Shown: positions 1 to 5,657 of the stretch, one piece after another
How positions within the stretch are numbered: position 1 is the stretch's first letter
How the letters are laid out: each line of letters opens with the position of its first letter
Origin: CAYGZA01 sp964354135
GTDB taxonomy: Bacteria > Planctomycetota > Planctomycetia > Pirellulales > Thermoguttaceae
Assembly (NCBI GenBank): GCA_964354135.1
Contig: CAYGZA010000181.1
Coordinates: forward strand, 1-13,676
Direction: 5' to 3'
Length of the DNA stretch: 13,676 nt
Notes under the pieces: generated by a model
Told to the model about the DNA's origin: nothing
The model's database searches: none
What the model saw: the letters and a program-made list of their open reading frames with translations, nothing else
Program-made: the position numbers and the translations under genes

Positions 1-33
1 CCGTTGCACCAAATCGTTCTCGTCTTGCGACAT
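1..33 (-). CDS. 5' end of an unidentified minus-strand gene (partial)
   Basis: Only the first 11 codons are in the window; read on the minus strand they give MSQDENDLVQR. The start is supported by a strong Shine-Dalgarno GGAGG (complement of 39-43) five bases before the ATG, and by a candidate promoter further upstream. The rest of the gene lies beyond the left edge, so the product cannot be named. The acidic, polar N-terminus shows no signal peptide or membrane helix in the visible part, which suggests a cytoplasmic protein, but 11 residues are too few to be sure. It is divergent from the gene starting at 389. Confidence 0.6.
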   Translation of the reverse strand, partial: MSQDENDLVQR

Positions 34-70
34 GGAAGCCTCCTTGCTTCGCTCGGTATTTCATCTTGCC

Positions 71-130
71 CAGTTTCCATGCCGTATCTTATAAACCACC
101 CCCCCTCTGGCGAGCAACATCAGTTTCCAT
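71..130. repeat. Direct repeat CAGTTTCCAT, two copies 50 bp apart
   Basis: The decamer CAGTTTCCAT occurs at 71-80 and again at 121-130, each followed by GC-containing sequence (GCCG and TGCG). The copies flank the candidate leftward promoter in the divergent control region. The spacing is close to five helical turns, so a paired protein-binding site is conceivable, but nothing else supports that. Confidence 0.4.
88..117 (-). promoter_or_regulatory. Candidate sigma70-type promoter for the leftward gene
   Basis: On the minus strand a -35-like TTGCTC (complement of 112-117) is followed after 18 bases by TATAAG (complement of 88-93), five of six matches to the -10 consensus. It lies about 55 bases upstream of the ATG at 33, a sensible leader length. 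The -35 is weak (3/6) and the assignment rests on spacing and position only. Confidence 0.35.
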
Positions 131-178
131 TGCGAACCCTGTCTTGCACCCCGTCCGATCCCCCGCAAGTGGTTGGCC

Positions 179-208
179 TTGACTGGTTTTCCGCAACGGC
201 CCTATACT
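179..208 (+). promoter_or_regulatory. Strong candidate sigma70-type promoter, rightward
   Basis: TTGACT at 179-184 (5/6 match to the -35 consensus) and TATACT at 203-208 (5/6 match to the -10) are separated by 18 bases. This is the best promoter match I see in the window. Transcription would start near 214-216 and give a leader of about 170 bases before the gene at 389. It probably drives the rightward block of four genes. Confidence 0.6.
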
Positions 209-262
209 GGCTATCTTGACCGCCGGGCGAATGGCCCGAATTGTCCACGGGAATCGTAGCGC

Positions 263-304
263 AGGCTTCCAGCCTATGTGCGGGCAAGGCAGGCAAGATG
301 CCTG
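263..304. repeat. Paired small hairpins in the leader (intergenic repeat element)
   Basis: Two short inverted repeats sit side by side: AGGCT/AGCCT at 263-267 and 271-275 with a 3-base loop, and CAGGCA/TGCCTG at 290-295 and 299-304 with loop AGA. Both carry the same AGGC core, as expected of one composite element. It lies between the candidate promoter and the start codon, so it would be transcribed. Membership of a dispersed family is inferred from its form; no second copy is visible in this window. Confidence 0.45.
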
Positions 305-388
305 TCCTCCAGGAATCCGGGAGAGCCGGCAGTGGGCGAGCGGTCTCCCGCTGCCTCTAACAAAGCCCTTTCCAGAGGTATACGCGAC

Positions 389-1213
389 ATGAAAGCCGAA
401 CGTCGCCACGAGCTGGAACACAACAAGCTGGCCGAATTCATCGGTCGAGTCGTTCAGCGCGTGCAGCCTTATGCCAACGCAGTCTTGATGGCAGCAGTTG
501 TGGTGGTTGTGGTCGTTGCGGTGGCGTTCTGGTGGCGATCCCACTCGAGCAAAGGACAGGCCCTGGCGTGGGATGCGGTGTTCAACGCCTCCGCCACCGG
601 AAACGTCGCCGAGCTGGACGGAATCGCCGAGGAGAACGCTGGCTCCGGCGCCGGCCAATGGGCCACCGTCCTTGCCGCCGACATCCGTCTCGGTAAGGGG
701 TGCCAGTTGCTCTTCACCAACAAGGCGGAGGCCATTCAGGAGTTGCGCAAGGCGGTGGAAGCTTATACCCTGGTCATCGACCAGAGCCGCGACAAGAGAC
801 TCCGCGAGCGGGCCTTCTTCGGCCGGGCCCGGGCCTACGAGGCCCTCTGCGGGACCCACCAGAGCGAAGGCGAGCTGGACAAGGCCATAGCCGACTACCG
901 GCACATTGCCGAGAACGTCGAGAAGTGGCCCACCCGCACCTACGCCACCATGGCCGCCCGGCAACTGGCAAGGCTCGAGTCGGAAGAGACCAGGAAGTTC
1001 TACGACCGATTCGCCGCCTTCACGCCCAAGCCTCCGGCGCCCAAGGGGCCGGGCGGGCCCGACGCCAAGTCGCTCTTCGAGAGGATGAACCTGCCCGACG
1101 ACGGGGAGTTTTCCAAGCAGATTCTCAATCTGGAAGACCTGAAGGTCAAAGGCACGCCGCCTAAAGCCGAAGCCTCCAAACCCTCGAAGCCGGAGCCTTC
1201 CAAGGGTCCCTGA
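389..1213 (+). CDS. Membrane-anchored TPR-like protein (YfgM/CpoB-like architecture)
   Basis: The 274-residue product has a charged cytoplasmic N-terminus, one strongly hydrophobic helix at about residues 30-49 that includes a run of seven valines (37-43), and then a helical region. In that region, segments near 92-132, 137-172 and 180-205 look like degenerate TPR helices (for example residues 140-151, RAFFGRARAYEA-type). The last 60 residues are rich in Pro, Lys and Ser and probably disordered. Layout and size resemble YfgM-type ancillary translocon subunits, which have an N-terminal anchor and TPRs outside the membrane, but sequence identity to them is not evident and the role is unknown. 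The ATG at 389 is chosen over the upstream in-frame start at 278 because AGAGG lies 10 bases before it and the longer version would run through a repeat. It is the first gene of a rightward block, 40 bases before the pseudouridine synthase gene. Confidence 0.75.
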   Translation: MKAERRHELEHNKLAEFIGRVVQRVQPYANAVLMAAVVVVVVVAVAFWWRSHSSKGQALAWDAVFNASATGNVAELDGIAEENAGSGAGQWATVLAADIRLGKGCQLLFTNKAEAIQELRKAVEAYTLVIDQSRDKRLRERAFFGRARAYEALCGTHQSEGELDKAIADYRHIAENVEKWPTRTYATMAARQLARLESEETRKFYDRFAAFTPKPPAPKGPGGPDAKSLFERMNLPDDGEFSKQILNLEDLKVKGTPPKAEASKPSKPEPSKGP

Positions 1214-1239
1214 ACCCCGAACGCTGAACCCTGAACCCC
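1210..1239. repeat. CTGAACCC short repeat overlapping a stop codon
   Basis: CTGAACCC occurs three times, at 1210-1217, 1224-1231 and 1231-1238, with a related CGAACG between the first two. The first copy contains the TGA stop (1211-1213) of the TPR-like gene, so the repeat begins inside the gene end. It fills most of the 40-base gap before the pseudouridine synthase gene. Confidence 0.55.
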
Positions 1240-1253
1240 GCCCAACACGTGAC

Positions 1254-2258
1254 ATGCCCCGCATGTCGCCCCAGTATCTCCCTGCCGAGCCCGTCGAACT
1301 GGTGGTCAGCCCCGAAGAGGCGGGCTGGCGGCTCGACGTCTTTCTGGCATGTCACTTTCCCAGTTACAGCCGCGTCCACTTGCGCCGCGTGATCACGGCC
1401 GGCGGCGTGCGGATCGGGGACCGGGGCGGGAAGCCGAGCTACCGGCTCCTTGCCGGGCAGCGGGTGAGCGTTGTGCTCCCTGAAATCCCCCGAGAGGCCC
1501 CGCAGCCCGAGAACATTCCGCTCAACATCCTCTACGAGGACGACTGGTTGGTCGTGGTGAACAAGCCGCCGGGGATGGTGGTTCACCCGGCCCGCGGGCA
1601 CTGGTCGGGCACGCTGGCCAGCGCTCTCCAATACCGCTTCGGCGGGAAGCTGAGCGCGCTGGGCGGGATCAACCGGCCGGGGATCGTCCACCGGCTCGAC
1701 CGCGACACGAGCGGGGCGATCCTCGTGGCCAAGCACGATTTGGCCCACTCCGCGCTCGCCACCCAGTTCCAGGCCCGTTCAATCGAGAAGGAGTACTTCG
1801 CCCTGGTTGCCGGCGAGCCGGAGCTGGACCGCGACCGGATCGAGGAGCCGATCGGAATGCACCCTCGGCAGCGGGAGAAGATGGCCATCCGCCGCGGCGA
1901 TCGCTCGACCCGCTCGGCGGAGACCTTCTACGAGGTCGTGGAACGGTTCGACGGGTTCGCGGCGCTCACGATCGTGCCCAAGACGGGGCGCACGCACCAG
2001 ATCCGCGTTCACTTGGGTCACGTCGGCTGCCCGGTGCTTTGCGACCGGCAGTACGGCGGCCGGGCGCGGATCGCGCGGGGCGAAATCCGCCGCGATCCGA
2101 GCGACACCTCGGTGCTCCTCCAGCGCCAGGCCCTCCATGCCCGGCGGCTGAAGTTCGCCCATCCCGAGTCGGGCGAATCGCTGGAAGTCGAGGCCCCCCT
2201 GGCCGCCGACATTGCCTGCGTGCTGGCCGAGCTGCGTGAGTTTCGTCGCCGGTCATGA
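1254..2258 (+). CDS. RluA/RluD-family ribosomal large-subunit pseudouridine synthase
   Basis: The 334-residue protein has the two-part plan of the RluC/RluD group. An N-terminal S4 RNA-binding domain lies at about residues 13-77 (core WRLDVFLACHFPSYSR at 25-40), followed by the catalytic domain at about 95-320. The signature HRLDRDTSG at 146-154 contains the expected catalytic aspartate (D149), which converts specific uridines in 23S rRNA to pseudouridine. Other family motifs are the NKPPGMVVHP segment (103-112) and GRTHQIRVHL at 245-254. Length is normal for RluD. Which uridine it modifies cannot be read from sequence, so no gene symbol is given. No clear Shine-Dalgarno precedes the ATG at 1254; an in-frame ATG at 1263 is equally possible. 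The context suggests co-transcription with the preceding TPR-like gene. Confidence 0.93.
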   Translation: MPRMSPQYLPAEPVELVVSPEEAGWRLDVFLACHFPSYSRVHLRRVITAGGVRIGDRGGKPSYRLLAGQRVSVVLPEIPREAPQPENIPLNILYEDDWLVVVNKPPGMVVHPARGHWSGTLASALQYRFGGKLSALGGINRPGIVHRLDRDTSGAILVAKHDLAHSALATQFQARSIEKEYFALVAGEPELDRDRIEEPIGMHPRQREKMAIRRGDRSTRSAETFYEVVERFDGFAALTIVPKTGRTHQIRVHLGHVGCPVLCDRQYGGRARIARGEIRRDPSDTSVLLQRQALHARRLKFAHPESGESLEVEAPLAADIACVLAELREFRRRS

Positions 2259-2270
2259 AGTCGCGACCAC

Positions 2271-2287
2271 CGGCGGCGCTTCCGCCG
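2271..2287 (+). terminator. GC hairpin after the pseudouridine synthase gene
   Basis: CGGCGG (2271-2276) and CCGCCG (2282-2287) form a six-pair stem with loop CGCTT, 12 bases past the stop codon. No T-tract follows, so it is not a canonical intrinsic terminator. It may attenuate transcription or stabilise the upstream message, or be a chance product of high GC. Confidence 0.25.
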
Positions 2288-2341
2288 CACCGTGAAAGCG
2301 GGTAGGATTGCCGAGACTGCACTCTCCCGGCGAGTGGTTGA

Positions 2342-3130
2342 ATGCTCGTTATCCGTTGGACAAGAACGCTGGTTTCGCTCCCCTTCGTCTGGGCGGGCCG
2401 GTTGGCCGCGGCGTTGAGAATGCCGATGGGCATCCCGTTCTTGAAGGCGGCATGGTCGATCGGTGGGGACGGCGACGTGGCCCTCTCCGCCTTGGGCTTC
2501 ATCCGGCAACTCACCGGCGTCGAGGCCGCCCGCGCTCAGGCTGCCGAGTGGATGGCCCAGCGACCCCGGCCGGAGATTGCAGCCTTTGCGGGCCTCTTGG
2601 CACTGCAAGCGGGTGAACTCGACGCGGCGCGGGGCTTCCTGACCCAGGGGCAAGCGGTGGGTCAGGACCGCGGCGGGCTTCTGGAGTCGCTGGAGGCCGG
2701 CATTGTCGATTGCAGCGGCGACCCGGCCGCGGCCCTGGAACTTGCCCGACGCCTGGAGTCCCGCAGAGACCTCGGCCCTGCAGTGAGCCTCGCGGTGCAG
2801 AACCAGTTGCTTTGGGATGCCATGTTCCGCGGCCGGTTTGAGGAGGCCCAAGAGCGGGCCGATCGCCTCTGGCAAATCGACAAGAACCCCCTGGCGGCGA
2901 CGGCCCTTTGGGCGCTGGCGCTCCGCGGGGGAGACGAGTCCCGGGCCAGGCGATATCTCAAGCAGATAACCCTCCCCGAGGCCCAGCAGCTCTACTTCCG
3001 GATCTTGGGGTGCGTGGCGATCGGGGCCGCGGACGAGGCCCGGCACGCGCTGGCCCGATTGACGGCCGTGGATTCCTCGCTCGCCGAGCGGGCAGGGCGG
3101 CTCATCGAGCAGAGAGGCCCGGTCGCATGA
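2342..3130 (+). CDS. TPR-like helical-repeat protein coupled to an M50 peptidase gene
   Basis: The 262-residue product is rich in Ala, Leu and Arg and is predicted to be mostly helical. Repeated A-G-x-x-x-x-A patterns (for example residues 79-99, 124-139, 164-177, 190-206 and 225-240) fit divergent TPR or Sel1-like pairs. The first 26 residues are basic and hydrophobic and could form an amphipathic or weak membrane segment; I see no clear signal peptidase site. No enzymatic motif is visible. The ATG is the first possible start because an in-frame TGA (2339-2341) immediately precedes it; the upstream ribosome site is poor. The last codons overlap the next gene as ATGA, so the two are very likely translationally coupled and may act together. 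Function is unknown. Confidence 0.7.
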   Translation: MLVIRWTRTLVSLPFVWAGRLAAALRMPMGIPFLKAAWSIGGDGDVALSALGFIRQLTGVEAARAQAAEWMAQRPRPEIAAFAGLLALQAGELDAARGFLTQGQAVGQDRGGLLESLEAGIVDCSGDPAAALELARRLESRRDLGPAVSLAVQNQLLWDAMFRGRFEEAQERADRLWQIDKNPLAATALWALALRGGDESRARRYLKQITLPEAQQLYFRILGCVAIGAADEARHALARLTAVDSSLAERAGRLIEQRGPVA

Positions 3131-4086
3131 AGCTCACCATCGCCCTGATGATGCTCCCGGGTCTGGTGATCGGCCTGACGGTCCACGAGTTCGCCCACGC
3201 CTGGTCGGCGAGCCTGTTGGGCGACGGCTTCGCGCGGCGGCAGGGGCGCGTGAGCTTGAACCCGTTTCGCCACCTTTCGCCCCTGGGGACGCTGGCGATC
3301 TTTTTCTTGCCCTTCGGTTGGGGAAAGCCGGTGCCGGTCAACCTGTACAACTTCAAGCATCCGCGCCGCGATTACCTGCTTACCAGCCTTGCCGGACCGC
3401 TGGCGAACCTGGTGGTCGTGGGCCTCGGGCTCGCGCTGATGCGGCTGACGCGGCATTCGTTCCGCCTGGACGGTTGGGCTGCCGAGGCCGCGGTATGGGC
3501 GCATTTCCTTCTGGCCCTCACGGTGATCATCAACGTGATGTTGGCCGCGCTGAACCTCATCCCGATTCCACCGCTGGACGGTTCGAAGATCTGGCCCTGC
3601 ATCGTCCCGAACATGAAGTTGGTGCAGCACCGCCAGACAACCGGGATCTCGCTGGTCATCCTCTTGGTGCTGATCTCGACCGACGCCATTCGCCCGGTCA
3701 CCGAGTTCGCCCTGCAAAGTGTGATGCGCCTGATGCCGGTGTCGGAGAAGGAGGCGTTTCATCGGAGCTATTCGGCCGCAGCCAGTGCATTTGACGCGAA
3801 ACAATGGCCGCAGGCAGAAGCCCACTTCACGCAAGCTCTGCAAGTGAACCCTGAGTCGGATGATTGCTTTTACGGCCGCGCCGTTGCCCGCTTTGCGCAG
3901 CGGAACTGGCAGGGCGCCCTGGACGACATGAATGAGGCGATTCGCCTGCGGCCGATGTGGGGATACTACGCCCTACGCGCCCAGCTCTTCCGCGCCCTCG
4001 GCCGCACTGCGGAGGCCAAGGCCGACGACGCGACGGCGCGGTCGCTCCACGACGCTGCTTCAAGGCCGGAGGCGAAGGAAGAGTAG
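3127..4086 (+). CDS. Site-2-protease-like M50 zinc metallopeptidase with C-terminal TPR domain
   Basis: The 319-residue integral membrane protein has the zinc motif HEFAH at residues 20-24 inside the first helix. It also has GWGKPVPVN at 64-72, typical of the compact bacterial S2P group, and NLIPIPPLDG at 143-152, whose D151 should be the third zinc ligand. Hydrophobic segments lie near 5-19, 52-64, 87-106, 122-145 and 173-187. Residues 208-313 form about three TPR motifs (for example 245-277), a cytosolic or periplasmic protein-interaction module added to the protease core. Family members cut substrate proteins within the membrane, often to release regulators; the substrate here is unknown. 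AGAGAGG (3111-3117) lies nine bases before the ATG, within the preceding gene. The longer open frame upstream is rejected because it would run inside that gene in another frame. It ends the rightward block and converges with the fucosidase gene. Confidence 0.9.
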   Translation: MKLTIALMMLPGLVIGLTVHEFAHAWSASLLGDGFARRQGRVSLNPFRHLSPLGTLAIFFLPFGWGKPVPVNLYNFKHPRRDYLLTSLAGPLANLVVVGLGLALMRLTRHSFRLDGWAAEAAVWAHFLLALTVIINVMLAALNLIPIPPLDGSKIWPCIVPNMKLVQHRQTTGISLVILLVLISTDAIRPVTEFALQSVMRLMPVSEKEAFHRSYSAAASAFDAKQWPQAEAHFTQALQVNPESDDCFYGRAVARFAQRNWQGALDDMNEAIRLRPMWGYYALRAQLFRALGRTAEAKADDATARSLHDAASRPEAKEE

Positions 4087-4100
4087 CCGCGAAGACGGTC

Positions 4101-4195
4101 CGGCAAGGCCCACGAGTCGCAGCCCGTGGGCTTGCCCGAAACAAAAACGCCACTGCGGCAAAGCCCACGGGTCGCAGCCCGTGGGCTTGCCCGAA
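4101..4195. repeat. Two-copy 40-bp palindromic repeat between convergent genes
   Basis: Two 40-base copies, 4101-4140 and 4156-4195, match at 38 positions and are 55 bases apart start to start. Each holds an inverted repeat. In copy 2, GCCCACGGG and CCCGTGGGC pair perfectly over nine bases with loop TCGCAG, and outer GGCAA/TTGCC can lengthen the stem. Copy 1 has one mismatch. The form is that of a REP-like element. Because it sits between the ends of the M50 and fucosidase genes, it could also limit read-through in both directions. Confidence 0.7.
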
Positions 4196-4211
4196 GCCGC
4201 GGGAGAACGCG

Positions 4212-5546
4212 TTATGTGCTTCTCCCGACGCGAAAGGCCGCCAGACGGCGGATCACCGGCTCGGCGGCCGACTTGGTCACGCGGAGCCGGAGGTTGGCCG
4301 TCTCGACCGGGGCGAACGCGTCGATCTTCTTGTGCCCGATGGCAGTTCCGCGGCAAACCTCTTTCCAACTGCCGTCGACCAGGGCCTCGATCGCGTACTG
4401 GCGAACCCGCTCGCCCTCGGTGATCTCTTCCATGGTGACCACGTGGTCGATTCGGGCCGGCTGCGGCAGGGCCAGCTCGACGATCGTGCCGCGGCCCTTC
4501 ATTTCGGCAATGGCCTTGCCGAAGCGGCGCTGGATCTCGGCCCCGAATTCGGCCGCACGCCGGGCTTCGGCCTCGGGGATCAGGCCCGAGCGGTCCGGCG
4601 TCTCGTTGAGCAGGAGCACGGCCCCGTGGCCCACCGAGCGGTAGTAGCAGCTCACAAGATCGTCCAGCGTTCTCGGTTTGCGCTCGGGCTTGCTGTTCCA
4701 GAACCAGAAGTGCGGCGTGACGCTCACGGTATCGACCTCGTTGGGGAGCCAGCGGTCGCCGTCGGGGGCGCCGTCCTGGGCCGTGTAGACGCCGTACTGG
4801 GCCGGCGGCTTCGCGGACGCGACCGCGTTCCAGGCCGGGTATGGGGCAAAACCCCCTTCGTTGCCCACCCAGCGGATCGTGGCATACTGGCCCTGGAAGA
4901 TCATCGCCTTCGGCGCGTGCGTCTTGAGGATGTCGCCCACCTCGACCACGAGGCTCCCGTCGAACCAGACCTCGATCAACTGGCCGTAGCGGCTCAGCAC
5001 CTCGGTGAGCTGCCGGCGATAGAGCTTGTCGTAGGCTTCCTGGGACTGCGCGTCCTTGCACTTGCCGCCCACGGCCGCCCCGTGCTTCACGTCTTGCGGG
5101 CTCAGGTACACGCCCAGGGGCACCCCGGCCTTGCGGCAGCTTGCGGCCAGGTCTCCGAGCACGTCGCCCTTGCCGCCGCGCCACGGGGTGTTCTTGATGC
5201 CATAGTCGGTCGAGTCGGTCTGCCACGTGCAAAACCCGCCGGCGTGCTTGGCGACGAAGACGATGTATCGGGCCCCCATCGAGCGGGCAACCGCGACCCA
5301 TTGGTCCGTGTCGAGCTTCTCCGGGTTGATTTGCCCAAGCGGCGTCGAGAGGTCGTCGTACTCCTGGTTCTGCCAGGTATTCGGGGCGAAGTGGATGAAC
5401 ATGCCCACTTCGAGGTCCTGCCACGCGGCCTGCTCGGGCGTCGGCCTGGCCAGAGCGGGTTTCTGTTGGCCCTCGGCCGCCGGAGCAATGCCGGCCGTGA
5501 GAAACAGAGTCGAGCAAAACAGAAAACTTCTCAGCAATGCAGGCAT
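4212..5546 (-). CDS. Secreted alpha-L-fucosidase, GH29 family
   Basis: The 444-residue product begins with a signal peptide (basic MPALLR, hydrophobic core to residue 20, probable cut after APA at 23). The GH29 catalytic barrel follows at about 35-345: GMFIHFAPNTW at 48-58, VAKHAGGFCTW at 98-108, and EVWFDGS at 192-198, where D196 is the expected nucleophile. A C-terminal beta-rich domain at about 350-444 resembles the one found behind many GH29 barrels. The enzyme should release terminal alpha-linked fucose (EC 3.2.1.51) outside the cytoplasm; the natural glycan and linkage preference are not readable. The acid/base residue varies in this family and I do not assign it. The start at 5546 is preferred to one six codons upstream because GAGGAGA (complement of 5552-5558) lies five bases before it. 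It lies 111 bases behind the alpha-galactosidase gene on the same strand. Confidence 0.9.
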   Translation of the reverse strand: MPALLRSFLFCSTLFLTAGIAPAAEGQQKPALARPTPEQAAWQDLEVGMFIHFAPNTWQNQEYDDLSTPLGQINPEKLDTDQWVAVARSMGARYIVFVAKHAGGFCTWQTDSTDYGIKNTPWRGGKGDVLGDLAASCRKAGVPLGVYLSPQDVKHGAAVGGKCKDAQSQEAYDKLYRRQLTEVLSRYGQLIEVWFDGSLVVEVGDILKTHAPKAMIFQGQYATIRWVGNEGGFAPYPAWNAVASAKPPAQYGVYTAQDGAPDGDRWLPNEVDTVSVTPHFWFWNSKPERKPRTLDDLVSCYYRSVGHGAVLLLNETPDRSGLIPEAEARRAAEFGAEIQRRFGKAIAEMKGRGTIVELALPQPARIDHVVTMEEITEGERVRQYAIEALVDGSWKEVCRGTAIGHKKIDAFAPVETANLRLRVTKSAAEPVIRRLAAFRVGRST

Positions 5547-5657
5547 GTTGGTCTCCTCGATCAACTCACCCCTCGCCCCTCACCTCTCATCCCTCAGGTC
5601 CCATCTTCCCGCGTGCTCGCCGTGTCTCCGCGGTGAGCCTCCCGCTTCCTGCTCAGC

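Larger units (their letters stand above)
34..388. other. Divergent intergenic control region
   Basis: This 355-base gap separates the leftward partial gene from the rightward TPR-type gene. It holds the Shine-Dalgarno and candidate promoter of the leftward gene, the CAGTTTCCAT direct repeat, the strong rightward promoter, the double-hairpin repeat element, and AGAGG (374-378), the likely ribosome binding site of the next gene. An open frame extends upstream of 389 to about 278 but crosses the hairpin repeat, so I do not regard that extension as coding. Confidence 0.55.

Noticed and set aside
278..388. N-terminal extension of the first TPR-like protein
   Set aside because: It would translate the hairpin repeat, while the ATG at 389 has AGAGG at a suitable distance and is followed by a normal charged N-terminus and membrane helix.
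89..1264. 391-codon minus-strand open frame opposite the first TPR-like gene
   Set aside because: Gly/Arg/Leu-rich shadow that runs through a promoter and repeats; no domain recognised.
4101..4195. Possible CRISPR array
   Set aside because: Only two copies with a 15-base gap, strongly palindromic, and no cas genes nearby; a REP-like element fits better.
3957..5636. 559-codon open frame on the plus strand opposite the fucosidase gene
   Set aside because: It is an antisense shadow of a GC-rich gene: no ribosome site, no recognisable motif, and the opposite strand encodes a clear GH29 enzyme.
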